Positions 1 to 8,615 of a stretch of DNA of 64,000 nt are shown here, piece after piece. The notes below the pieces were generated by a model. It saw only the letters and a program-made list of their open reading frames with translations. It did not search any database and was not told where the DNA came from. Both the position numbers and the translations under genes were made by a program. This DNA comes from Actinokineospora terrae. GTDB lineage: Bacteria > Actinomycetota > Actinomycetes > Mycobacteriales > Pseudonocardiaceae. Every line of letters starts with the position of its first letter. Position 1 is the first letter of the stretch. The stretch lies in NCBI RefSeq assembly GCF_900111175.1, contig NZ_FOGI01000006.1, forward strand, positions 438,980-502,979. The letters run 5' to 3'.

Positions 1-3000
1 TCGGTCATGCCGCACTTCGCGATGCCGCTGCTGGCCGGGTACCCCGACGGCGAGGGGCGCGCTCCGACCGGGATCGAGCTGGACCGGCTGGTGTACTGCC
101 TGCGCAAGCGGGTCGAGCACGACAGCGCCGCCGCCGGGTGCGGGGTGTACTTCCCGTCGCTGTCGGCGCGGACGCTGGTCTACAAGGGAATGCTGACCAC
201 CGCGCAGTTGCCCGCCTTCTTCCCCGACCTGCGCGACCCCCGGCTGCGCAGCGCCATCGCGCTGGTGCACTCCCGGTTCTCCACCAACACCTTCCCGTCG
301 TGGCCGCTGGCGCACCCGTTCCGGTTCGTCGCGCACAACGGGGAGATCAACACCGTCCGCGGCAACCGGAACCGGATGCGCGCCAGGGAGGCGCTGCTGT
401 CCTCCAGCCTGCTGCCGGGCGACCTGAGCAGGCTCTACCCGGTGGTCGACCCGGACGGCTCGGACTCGGCGTCCTTCGACGAGGTGCTGGAGCTGCTGCA
501 CCTGGGCGGCCGCAGCCTGCCGCACGCGGTGCTGATGATGATCCCGGAGGCGTGGGAGAACCACACCGGGATGGACTCCGCGCGCCGGGCGTTCTACCAG
601 TTCCACGCCAGCCTGATGGAGCCGTGGGACGGGCCTGCGTGCGTCACCTTCACCGACGGGTCCCTGGTCGGGGCCGTGCTCGACCGCAACGGGCTGCGTC
701 CGGCGCGGTGGTGGCGGCTGGCCGACGACCGGGTGGTGCTGGCCAGCGAGACCGGGGTGCTGGACGTGCCGCCGGAGCAGGTGGTGGCCAAGGGGCGGTT
801 GCAGCCGGGCCGGATGTTCCTGGTCGACACCGCCGCGGGCCGGGTCGTCGACGACCAGGAGGTCAAGGACGCCCTCGCGGCGCGTCACCCGTACGAGGAG
901 TGGCTGCACGCCGGGCTGCTGAAGGTCGCCGACCTGCCGGATCGCGAGCACGTGGTTCAGCCGCACGAGTCGGTGCGGCGCAGGCAGCTGACCTTCGGTT
1001 ACACGGAGGAGGAGCTGAAGGTCCTGCTCACCCCGATGGCGGTCACCGGGGCGGAGCCGATCGGCTCGATGGGCACCGACACCCCGCCCGCGGCCCTGTC
1101 GCAGCGGGCGCGGCTGCTCTACGACTACTTCAAGCAGATCTTCGCCCAGGTCACCAACCCGCCGCTGGACGCGATCCGCGAGGAGATCGTCACCTCGGTG
1201 CAGCGGATCATGGGGCCGGAGCAGAACCTGCTCGAACCGGGGCCCGCGTCCTGCAGGCACATCCAGCTGCCGTACCCGGTGATCGACAACGACGAGCTGG
1301 CGAAGCTGATCCACGTCAACGACGACGGCGACCTGCCCGGGCACTCCTGCACTGTCCTGTCTGGACTGTACGAAGTGGATGGTGGGGGTGCCGCGCTGAC
1401 GGCGGCGGTGCAGCGGGTGCGGCAGGAGGCGTCGGCCGCGATCGCCGCGGGGGCCAGGACGCTGGTGCTCTCCGACCGCGACTCCGACCACCGGCTGGCG
1501 CCGATCCCGTCGCTGCTGCTCGTCTCGTCGGTGCACCACCACCTGGTGCGCACCAAGGAGCGGCTCCGGGTGGCGCTGGTGGTGGAGAGCGGCGACGCCC
1601 GCGAGGTCCACCACGTCGCGCTGCTGCTGGGCTACGGCGCGGCGGCGGTGAACCCGTACCTGGCGTTCGAGACGATCGAGGACCTGATCTCGCACGGCGC
1701 CATCACCGGCGTCGAACCGCGCACCGCGATCCGCAACTACGTCAAGGCGCTGGTCAAGGGTGTCTTGAAGATCATGTCCAAGATGGGCATCTCGACCGTC
1801 GGCGCGTACACGGCGGCGCAGGTCTTCGAGTCGTTCGGGCTCGCGACCGAGGTGCTCGACGAGTACTTCACCGGGACGACGTCGAAGCTCGGCGGGGTCG
1901 GTCTTGCCGTCATCGCCGCCGAGGCGCGCGCCCGGCACCGTCGGGCCTATCCGGACAACCCGGCTGATCGCGTGCACCGGCGTCTGGACGTCGGTGGCGA
2001 GTACGCGTACCGGCGCGAGGGTGAGCTGCACCTGTTCACGCCGGAGACGGTGTTCTTGCTCCAGCACGCGACCCGCACCGGTCGCGAAGAGGTCTACCGG
2101 CAATACAGTGCCGAGATCGACCGACTTAACCGGGCTGGTGGGGCTCTGCGCGGCATGTTCCTGTTGCAGCAAGCGGCTTCGCCGATTCCTCTAGACGAGG
2201 TCGAGCCGGTTGAGGCCATCTTGTCGCGGTTCAACACGGGCGCGATGTCCTATGGCTCTATCTCCGCCGAGGCGCACGAGACGCTCGCGATCGCGATGAA
2301 CATGATCGGCGGCCGGTCCAACACCGGCGAAGGTGGCGAGGACTCCGACCGGTTGCACGACCCGGCCCGGCGCTCGGCGATCAAGCAGGTGGCCTCCGGC
2401 CGGTTCGGGGTGACCAGCGAGTACCTGGTGAACGCCGACGACATCCAGATCAAGATGGCGCAGGGCGCGAAGCCGGGCGAGGGTGGGCAGCTGCCACCGA
2501 ACAAGGTGTACCCGTGGATCGCGCGCACCCGGCACTCCACCGCCGGGGTGGGGCTGATCTCGCCGCCGCCGCACCACGACATCTACTCCATCGAGGACCT
2601 GGCGCAGCTGATCCACGACCTGAAGAACGCCAACGAGAACGCGCGCGTGCACGTGAAGCTGGTGTCCGAGGTGGGCGTCGGCACCGTGGCGGCGGGGGTG
2701 TCGAAGGCGCACGCGGACGTGGTGCTGATCTCCGGGCACGACGGCGGCACGGGCGCGTCCCCGCTGAACTCGCTCAAGCACGCCGGGACGCCGTGGGAGA
2801 TCGGGCTCGCCGAGACCCAGCAGACGCTGGTGCTCAACGGGCTGCGCGACCGGATCACCGTGCAGGTCGACGGGGCGCTGAAGAACGGCAGGGACGTGGT
2901 CGTCGCCGCGCTGCTCGGCGCCGAGGAGTACGGGTTCGCGACCGCGCCGCTGGTGGTGGCGGGGTGCGTGATGATGCGGGTGTGCCACCTGGACACGTGC

Positions 3001-4125
3001 CCGGTGGGTGTGGCGACGCAGAACCCGGTGCTGCGCGAGCGGTACACGGGGCAGGCCGAGCACATCGTCAACTACTTCCGGTTCGTCGCCCAGGAGGTGC
3101 GGGAACACCTGGCGGCGCTGGGGTTCCGCACGCTCGATGACGCTATCGGGCACGCGGAGCTGTTGGCGGTCGATGACACTGTCGAGCACTGGAAGGCGCA
3201 AGGGCTTGATCTGACGCCGGTGTTCGCGGTGCCTGAAACGCCCTATGGCACCGCGCGTCGCCGTGTTCGCGTGCAAGACCACGGGCTCGCACACGCCCTG
3301 GATCGAACCCTGGTGCAGTTGGCGGAAGCCGCGCTTGAGGACGCCCACCCGGTGCGGTTGGAGCTACCGGTGCGCAACGTCAACCGGACCGTAGGCACCC
3401 TGCTCGGCTCGGAGGTGACTCGACGCTTCGGGGGCGATGGGTTGCCGGACGGGACCATCCACGTACGGCTGACCGGGTCGGCGGGGCAGTCGCTCGGTGC
3501 GTTCCTCCCGCGCGGGATCACGCTAGAGCTGTTCGGTGACGCTAACGACTACGTGGGCAAGGGGTTGTCGGGCGGGCGGATCGTGGTGCGGCCGCATGAG
3601 GACGCCGTGTTCGCGGCCGAGCAACAGGTCATCGCGGGCAACGTGATCGCCTACGGCGCGACCTCGGGCGAGGTGTTCCTGCGCGGCCGGGTGGGAGAGC
3701 GGTTCGGCGTGCGCAACTCGGGCGCGGTGATCGTCGCGGAGGGGGTGGGCGACCACGCCTTCGAGTACATGACCGGCGGGCGGGCGGTCGTCCTCGGCCC
3801 GACCGGCCGCAACCTGGCCGCGGGCATGTCCGGCGGCGTCGCCTACGTCCTGGACCTGGACCCCGCGCTGGTCAACCCGGACATGGTCGAACTCCAGCGC
3901 CCCGCCGCCGACGACCTGCGCTGGCTCCGCGAGACCATCGCCCGCCACCACACGTCCACCGGCTCGGCCGTGGCCGCCTCCCTCCTCGGCGACTGGACCC
4001 GCCGCGCCGCCGGTTTCACCAAGGTCATGCCCCGCGACTACCAACGCGTCCTCGCCGCCATCCGGCTGGCCCAATCCGAAGGCCGCGACGTCGACACCGC
4101 CATCATGGAGGCCTCCCGTGGCTGA
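1..4125 (+). CDS. gltB: glutamate synthase large subunit, 5'-truncated by window edge (copy 1)
   Basis: Large subunit of NADPH-type glutamate synthase, which moves the amide nitrogen of glutamine onto 2-oxoglutarate. The frame is already open at base 1, so the N-terminal catalytic cysteine lies outside the window; 1,374 residues are visible against about 1,500 in the family. Visible marks are HSRFSTNTFPSWPLAHPFR and HNGEINTVRGN in the glutaminase half, GEGGEDSDR in the synthase barrel, the 3Fe-4S cysteines around residue 990 (CHLDTCPVGVATQNP), and the glycine-rich C-terminal beta-helix (YVGKGLSGGRIVVRPH). The last 8 bases overlap gltD, so translation is probably coupled. A paralogue lies at 63115-64000 on the other strand. 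Confidence 0.97.
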   Translation, partial: SVMPHFAMPLLAGYPDGEGRAPTGIELDRLVYCLRKRVEHDSAAAGCGVYFPSLSARTLVYKGMLTTAQLPAFFPDLRDPRLRSAIALVHSRFSTNTFPSWPLAHPFRFVAHNGEINTVRGNRNRMRAREALLSSSLLPGDLSRLYPVVDPDGSDSASFDEVLELLHLGGRSLPHAVLMMIPEAWENHTGMDSARRAFYQFHASLMEPWDGPACVTFTDGSLVGAVLDRNGLRPARWWRLADDRVVLASETGVLDVPPEQVVAKGRLQPGRMFLVDTAAGRVVDDQEVKDALAARHPYEEWLHAGLLKVADLPDREHVVQPHESVRRRQLTFGYTEEELKVLLTPMAVTGAEPIGSMGTDTPPAALSQRARLLYDYFKQIFAQVTNPPLDAIREEIVTSVQRIMGPEQNLLEPGPASCRHIQLPYPVIDNDELAKLIHVNDDGDLPGHSCTVLSGLYEVDGGGAALTAAVQRVRQEASAAIAAGARTLVLSDRDSDHRLAPIPSLLLVSSVHHHLVRTKERLRVALVVESGDAREVHHVALLLGYGAAAVNPYLAFETIEDLISHGAITGVEPRTAIRNYVKALVKGVLKIMSKMGISTVGAYTAAQVFESFGLATEVLDEYFTGTTSKLGGVGLAVIAAEARARHRRAYPDNPADRVHRRLDVGGEYAYRREGELHLFTPETVFLLQHATRTGREEVYRQYSAEIDRLNRAGGALRGMFLLQQAASPIPLDEVEPVEAILSRFNTGAMSYGSISAEAHETLAIAMNMIGGRSNTGEGGEDSDRLHDPARRSAIKQVASGRFGVTSEYLVNADDIQIKMAQGAKPGEGGQLPPNKVYPWIARTRHSTAGVGLISPPPHHDIYSIEDLAQLIHDLKNANENARVHVKLVSEVGVGTVAAGVSKAHADVVLISGHDGGTGASPLNSLKHAGTPWEIGLAETQQTLVLNGLRDRITVQVDGALKNGRDVVVAALLGAEEYGFATAPLVVAGCVMMRVCHLDTCPVGVATQNPVLRERYTGQAEHIVNYFRFVAQEVREHLAALGFRTLDDAIGHAELLAVDDTVEHWKAQGLDLTPVFAVPETPYGTARRRVRVQDHGLAHALDRTLVQLAEAALEDAHPVRLELPVRNVNRTVGTLLGSEVTRRFGGDGLPDGTIHVRLTGSAGQSLGAFLPRGITLELFGDANDYVGKGLSGGRIVVRPHEDAVFAAEQQVIAGNVIAYGATSGEVFLRGRVGERFGVRNSGAVIVAEGVGDHAFEYMTGGRAVVLGPTGRNLAAGMSGGVAYVLDLDPALVNPDMVELQRPAADDLRWLRETIARHHTSTGSAVAASLLGDWTRRAAGFTKVMPRDYQRVLAAIRLAQSEGRDVDTAIMEASRG

Positions 4126-5638
4126 TCCGAAGGGGTTCCTGGCGCATGCGCGCGCTGACGCGGTGAAGCGGTCGGTTGACGAGCGGTTGGGGGACTGGCG
4201 GGAGGTCTACCGGGAGCTGCCCGCCGCCGAGCGGGACCGGGAGGTCGGCACCCAGGCGAGTCGGTGCATGGACTGCGGGATTCCGTTCTGCCACTCCGGG
4301 ACGGCGGGGTGTCCGCTGGGGAACCTGATCCCCGAGTGGAACGACCTGGTCCGCCGCGGGGACTGGGCGATGGCGGGGGAGCGGCTGCACGCGACCAACA
4401 ACTTCCCCGAGTTCACCGGACGGCTGTGCCCGGCGCCGTGCGAGGCGGCGTGTGTGCTGGCCATCTCGCCGGACGCGGGTGGGGCCGTGGCGATCAAGCG
4501 GGTGGAGAGCACGATCGCGGACGTGTCGTGGGAGCGCGGCTACGTCGAGGCGGTGCGCTCCACGGTCTCCTCGGGGCGTCGGGTCGCGGTCGTGGGGTCC
4601 GGTCCGGCCGGGCTCGCGGCGGCGCAGCAGCTGACCAGGGCCGGGCACGAGGTCACCGTGTTCGAGCGCGACGACCGGCTCGGCGGCCTGCTGCGGTACG
4701 GCATCCCGGAGTTCAAGCTGGAGAAGAAGGTCCTGGACCGGCGACTCGCGCAACTGCGGGCCGAGGGGACCCGGTTCGTGACCGGCTGCGAGGTCGGCGG
4801 GACCGGGCCCGGTGCGTTGCCAGTAGAGCGGCTACAGGCGGACTACGACGCCGTGGTGCTCGCTGTGGGAGCTTTGCGCGGTAGGGATGTCGCTGATGTC
4901 CCCGGGCGTGCCCTGCGCGGTGTGCATCTGGCGATGGACCACCTCGTACCCGCTAACCGCGCCTGCGAGGGCGATGGCCCTACCTCCATCGACGCGCGCG
5001 GCAAGCACGTTGTCATCATTGGCGGCGGTGACACTGGCGCCGACTGTTACGGCACAGCGGTCCGTCAGGGCGCGTTGTCGGTGACACAGCTGGACCAGTA
5101 CCCCATGCCGCCCCGCCAACGTGACTCCGACCGGTCTCCTTGGCCTGTGTGGCCGTGGATCCTGCGCACCTACCCCGCGCACGAAGAGGGCGGGGAACGT
5201 CTCTTCGCGATGGCAGTGGAAGAGTTCTCGGGCGATGCGAGCGGCGCCGTCAAGTCTCTGCGGCTGCGTGAGGTCAAGGTGGCCAAGGATCCCGCTACCG
5301 GCGTGCGTTCAGTCGTCCCGGTAGGCGACCGCGTGCAGGAACTCCCCGCCGACTTGGTCCTCCTGGCAATCGGCTTCGAAGGCGTCGAACACATGCCTCT
5401 CCTAGAGGGACTCGGCCTGACTCTTAGCCCCCGCAGCACCATCTCCTGCGGCCAAGACTGGCAAACCACAACCCCCGGCACCTTCGTCTGCGGCGACGCC
5501 CACCGCGGCGCCTCCCTGGTCGTCTGGGCCATCGCCGAAGGCCGCTCAGCCGCCCACGCCGTCGACGCCTACCTGACCGGCGCCTCTGACCTGCCTGCTC
5601 CTGTTAGGCCCAACGCTTTGCCGTTGTCCGTGGTCTGA
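4118..5638 (+). CDS. gltD: glutamate synthase small subunit (copy 1, divergent)
   Basis: Small, NADPH-oxidising flavoprotein subunit of glutamate synthase (506 residues), which feeds electrons to GltB. The N-terminal Fe-S cysteines are seen as CMDCGIPFC and CPAPCEAAC, the FAD site as VAVVGSGPAGLAAAQQL and the NAD(P)H site as VVIIGGGDTGADC. Start ATG 4118 overlaps gltB. Compared with the second copy (61656-63122) it has a 3-residue insertion inside the cysteine motif (CHSGTAGCPLGN versus CHQGCPLGN), and GDAHRGASLVVWAI replaces the usual GDMGRGQSLIVWAI near the FAD site. Codon use changes from very high GC3 before about 4800 to clearly lower GC3 after it. It is probably functional, but it is the less canonical of the two copies. 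Confidence 0.96.
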   Translation: MADPKGFLAHARADAVKRSVDERLGDWREVYRELPAAERDREVGTQASRCMDCGIPFCHSGTAGCPLGNLIPEWNDLVRRGDWAMAGERLHATNNFPEFTGRLCPAPCEAACVLAISPDAGGAVAIKRVESTIADVSWERGYVEAVRSTVSSGRRVAVVGSGPAGLAAAQQLTRAGHEVTVFERDDRLGGLLRYGIPEFKLEKKVLDRRLAQLRAEGTRFVTGCEVGGTGPGALPVERLQADYDAVVLAVGALRGRDVADVPGRALRGVHLAMDHLVPANRACEGDGPTSIDARGKHVVIIGGGDTGADCYGTAVRQGALSVTQLDQYPMPPRQRDSDRSPWPVWPWILRTYPAHEEGGERLFAMAVEEFSGDASGAVKSLRLREVKVAKDPATGVRSVVPVGDRVQELPADLVLLAIGFEGVEHMPLLEGLGLTLSPRSTISCGQDWQTTTPGTFVCGDAHRGASLVVWAIAEGRSAAHAVDAYLTGASDLPAPVRPNALPLSVV

Positions 5639-5721
5639 TTTCAGTGTTGCCTCTTACGCTTTGACAGCGGTCGCGGCTCCGGGATGTGACCACCCTGCGG
5701 CTCGCACACGACGCGCCTGGG

Positions 5722-6351
5722 TCAGGGCTTGCGGACCAGCAGGTGTCCTTGCTGGAACCGCTCGCCGTCGTGTGGGGAGCGCAGTACTCGGGCGACCTCC
5801 ACAAACCCGGCCTGCCGCAACAGGTCCATGAGGCTGTTCGGCGACCACCGGTAGGCGAGCGCGACCTTGTGGTCGAACTCCTGCGGCTCCGGATCGTCGC
5901 TCGCGAAGAACCCGAGCAACAGGTGACCGCCGGAAGCCAGCACCCTGTGGAATTCCCCGAACACCCCGGGCACCTGCTCCGGTCGCATGTGGATGATCGA
6001 GTACGACGCGAGCACCCCGCCCAGAACCCCGTCGCCGAGGTCCAGCGCTGCCATCGACCCCACGTCGAACCGCGTCCCCGGATGCTTCTGCCTCGCCAGC
6101 TCCACCATCGCCGAGGACACATCCACCCCGAACGCGTCCACCCCCAACCCGCCCAGGTGCGCCGTCACGTGCCCCGGCCCGCACCCCACGTCCGCGACCG
6201 GCCCCGCACCCCGGACCCGCACGAGCTCGGCGAACGCGGCCAACACCCCCCGCTCCACCGGCAACCGATCCAGCACATCCCCGAACAACTCCGCGTACAA
6301 CCCAGCGACGGCGTCATAAGCGGCCCCAACCCCAGCCGAGTTCTCCACCAC
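5722..6351 (-). CDS. class I SAM-dependent methyltransferase
   Basis: Protein of 209 residues with a Rossmann-type S-adenosylmethionine fold. Motif I is VADVGCGPGHVTAHL (residues 52-66), the acidic residue that binds the ribose follows in FGVDVSSAMVELAR, and a motif like IIHMRPEQVPGVFGEFHRVL matches the post-I/II region of small-molecule methyltransferases. The substrate cannot be read from the sequence. It faces gltD (convergent, 83-bp gap with no clear hairpin) and is divergent from the RibD-like gene at 6432, so the 80-bp gap at 6352-6431 must hold both promoters. Confidence 0.85.
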   Translation of the reverse strand: MVENSAGVGAAYDAVAGLYAELFGDVLDRLPVERGVLAAFAELVRVRGAGPVADVGCGPGHVTAHLGGLGVDAFGVDVSSAMVELARQKHPGTRFDVGSMAALDLGDGVLGGVLASYSIIHMRPEQVPGVFGEFHRVLASGGHLLLGFFASDDPEPQEFDHKVALAYRWSPNSLMDLLRQAGFVEVARVLRSPHDGERFQQGHLLVRKP

Positions 6352-6431
6352 ACCCCAACCCTAGAACTCGCCGGAGAGGTTCTCGCGCTGCCCGCTGTAC
6401 GTTTGGGATCGACTCGCGGGAGGCTGACGCC

Positions 6432-7016
6432 ATGCGGAAACTGACCTTTGCCATGAACGTGACCCTGGACGGTTACACCGCCGCGCCCGGTGACGACCTC
6501 GGCTGGAGCGGGAGTGAGGGACCGGACTCGTCGCCGAGTGACGAGCTGTTCCAGTGGTGGTCCGACCGGGTGGCCGCGACGGGCCTGTCGCTGTACGGGC
6601 GCAAGCTCTGGGCGGCGATGAGTTCCCACTGGCCGACCGCCGACCAGCAGCCCGGCGCGACGCCCGCGGTGGTCGAGTACGCCCGCCGCTGGCGGGACAT
6701 GCCGAAGGTGCTGTTCTCCTCGACGACCAGCGCGGTCGACTGGAACACCCGCCTGGTCACCGGCGACGCCGTCACCGAGATCACCCGGCTCAAGGCCGAG
6801 GACGCGGGCCCGATGGACATCGGCGGTGCGACGCTCGCCGCGGCGGCCATGCGCGCCGGGCTGATCGACGAGTACGTGCTGGTCACCGTGCCGGTCCTGG
6901 TCGGCGGCGGCACGCCGTTCTTCACGGCGCTGGACAGTTGGGTGAACCTGACCCTGGTGGAGAACAGGACGTTCCCCGGCGGCGTGCTGCTGACCCGGTA
7001 CGAGACGAGGCGATGA
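6432..7016 (+). CDS. dihydrofolate reductase family protein (RibD C-terminal-like)
   Basis: Protein of 194 residues of the RibD C-terminal/dihydrofolate reductase superfamily, NADPH-dependent reductases of mostly unknown substrate in actinomycetes. It starts with the typical MRKLTFAMNVTLDGYTAAPGDD, has LSLYGRKLWAAM where the family binds NADPH, and ends in VLVTVPVLVGGGTPFF plus GGVLLTRYE. The GAGGCTGACGCC stretch just before ATG 6432 supports the start. It appears to be a single gene; nothing around it points to riboflavin or folate synthesis. Confidence 0.85.
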   Translation: MRKLTFAMNVTLDGYTAAPGDDLGWSGSEGPDSSPSDELFQWWSDRVAATGLSLYGRKLWAAMSSHWPTADQQPGATPAVVEYARRWRDMPKVLFSSTTSAVDWNTRLVTGDAVTEITRLKAEDAGPMDIGGATLAAAAMRAGLIDEYVLVTVPVLVGGGTPFFTALDSWVNLTLVENRTFPGGVLLTRYETRR

Positions 7017-7086
7017 GCACGGGCCGGGCGGCTAGGTCGAAGTCCCTTCCAAGAGCCCCGAGGCGCGCGTGCGAGACTGCGGAGCG

Positions 7087-7860
7087 ATGAGCGCGCAGCC
7101 TGACATCCCCGCGTCCCTGGCCCTGGTCAACTACGGGCACTTCACCTCGATGCTGGTAGCCGGAGGCAGAGTAAGAGGCCTCGCACGGCACTTAGAGCGG
7201 CTGGATCGTGATGCCTGGGTCGTGTTCGGCAGAGGGGTCGATGAGGGGTACGTCCGGCAGGCGATCCGAAGCGCGGTCGAGGGGGCTACCGGGCCGCTCG
7301 CGGTGCGGGTGACGGTGCACGCGCCGGGGTTCGATCCTCGGAAGCCTGAGGCTGACGTCGAGCCGGAGGTCGTGGTGACCACCAGTGCACCGCCTGCCGA
7401 GACCGGGCCGTTGAAGGTGCGGACCGCCGGGTACCAGCGGGATCTGCCGCAGGTCAAGCACGTCGGCACGTTCGGGTTGTTCTACCAGCGCAGGCTCGCG
7501 CGCCGCGCCGGGTTCGACGACGTGCTGTTCATCGGGGGAGACGGGCAGGTGAGCGAGGGGTCCACCTGGAACGTCTGCTTCCTCGACGAGGACGGCACCC
7601 TCGTCGTCCCGACCGCCCCTGCGTTGCCGGGGATCGCGCTCGGGCTCATCCAGAGCGGCGTCGCGCGCACCGGCGCCAAGGTTGTGGCCCGTCCGGTGCA
7701 GGTCGGCGAGCTGCCGGGGTTCCGGGCCGCGTTCGCCACCAACGCGCTCGCGCCGGTGCGGGCCATCAGCCGGGTCGACGAGGTCGAGTACAAGGTGGAC
7801 GAGGACGCCACGGCGCGGTTGGCGCGGGCGTACGAGTCGACCGCGGGGGAGCGGGTATGA
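7087..7860 (+). CDS. class IV aminotransferase (branched-chain/ADC-lyase fold)
   Basis: PLP-dependent fold-type IV enzyme of about 257 residues, the group of branched-chain aminotransferase, D-amino acid aminotransferase and aminodeoxychorismate lyase. The PLP lysine is in LPQVKHVGTFGLFYQRR, and the downstream VSEGSTWNVCFLDEDG corresponds to the family's E-G-S/T-x-x-N motif. I chose ATG 7087 over the in-frame GTG 7069. The stop overlaps the next start (ATGA at 7857-7860), so it forms a two-gene operon with the DUF2461 gene. The first 300 bases have lower GC3 than the rest. Substrate unknown; pabC-like function is possible. Confidence 0.87.
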   Translation: MSAQPDIPASLALVNYGHFTSMLVAGGRVRGLARHLERLDRDAWVVFGRGVDEGYVRQAIRSAVEGATGPLAVRVTVHAPGFDPRKPEADVEPEVVVTTSAPPAETGPLKVRTAGYQRDLPQVKHVGTFGLFYQRRLARRAGFDDVLFIGGDGQVSEGSTWNVCFLDEDGTLVVPTAPALPGIALGLIQSGVARTGAKVVARPVQVGELPGFRAAFATNALAPVRAISRVDEVEYKVDEDATARLARAYESTAGERV

Positions 7861-8519
7861 GCTTCGACGGGTTCGGCGAGTACGCCGTCGACTTCTACGA
7901 CGGCCTGGTGGTCGACAACTCCAAGACCTACTGGGACGCGAACAAGGCCACCTACGACACCGACGTGCGCGCCCCGATGACCGCGCTGCTGGGCGAGCTG
8001 GAGAAGGAGTTCGGCGGCGAGTTCGGCAGCCCGAAGGTGTTCCGCCCGCACCGCGACGTGCGCTTCGCCAAGGACAAGCGGCCCTACAAGGACCACTGCG
8101 GCGGCGTCATCGAGTCCGGCCGCGGCGCGGGCGCGTACTACGTCGAGGTCGGGCCGGACGGGCTGCGGGTCGGCGGCGGGTGCTTCCACATGGAGTCCGA
8201 CCAGCTCGCCCGGTTCCGCGCAGCGGTCGCCGAGGAGATTTACGGCGACCCCCTGCGCGACATCCTGGCCAAGCTCGAGCGCGCGGGCTGGACCATCGCG
8301 GGCGATCGGCTCAAGACCACCCCGCGCGGGTACGCCAAGGACCACCCGCGGCTGGACCTGCTCCAGTACCGGTCGGTCTACGCGGTGCGGGTGTGGCAGC
8401 CCGACGACACGCTGCACGAGCGCGGCTGCCTCACCCGGGTGCGAACCGCGTGGCGGCAGCTTCGGGCGTTCAACGAGTGGGCCAGTGACCACGTGGGGTT
8501 GTCCGATCGCGGTCGGTAG
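7857..8519 (+). CDS. DUF2461 family protein
   Basis: Protein of 220 residues matching the DUF2461 family of unknown function. Diagnostic pieces are FYDGLVVDNSKTYWDANK near the N terminus, KVFRPHRDVRFAKDKRPYKDH in the middle, and a C-terminal LKTTPRGYAKDHPRLDLLQYRS. Translationally coupled to the aminotransferase upstream through ATGA. No signal peptide or membrane segment. The function is not known for the family, and coupling with a class IV aminotransferase does not settle it. Confidence 0.85.
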   Translation: MSFDGFGEYAVDFYDGLVVDNSKTYWDANKATYDTDVRAPMTALLGELEKEFGGEFGSPKVFRPHRDVRFAKDKRPYKDHCGGVIESGRGAGAYYVEVGPDGLRVGGGCFHMESDQLARFRAAVAEEIYGDPLRDILAKLERAGWTIAGDRLKTTPRGYAKDHPRLDLLQYRSVYAVRVWQPDDTLHERGCLTRVRTAWRQLRAFNEWASDHVGLSDRGR

Positions 8520-8578
8520 CTGACACGTAACCAGAGGTGGAACACTCTGAATCGAGTCGGCCAATCGGCGAGTTCATC

Positions 8579-8607
8579 CTGATCGGTACAGCGGGCGCGG
8601 CTAAGCT
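8579..8607 (+). promoter_or_regulatory. candidate near-leaderless promoter of pyk
   Basis: TAAGCT at 8602-8607 fits an actinobacterial -10 (TAnnnT) and CTGATC at 8579-8584 is a weak -35 at 17-bp spacing. Transcription would begin about at the GTG start 8616, giving a leaderless or nearly leaderless message. This is sequence judgement only. Confidence 0.35.
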
Positions 8608-8615
8608 GTTCAGGT

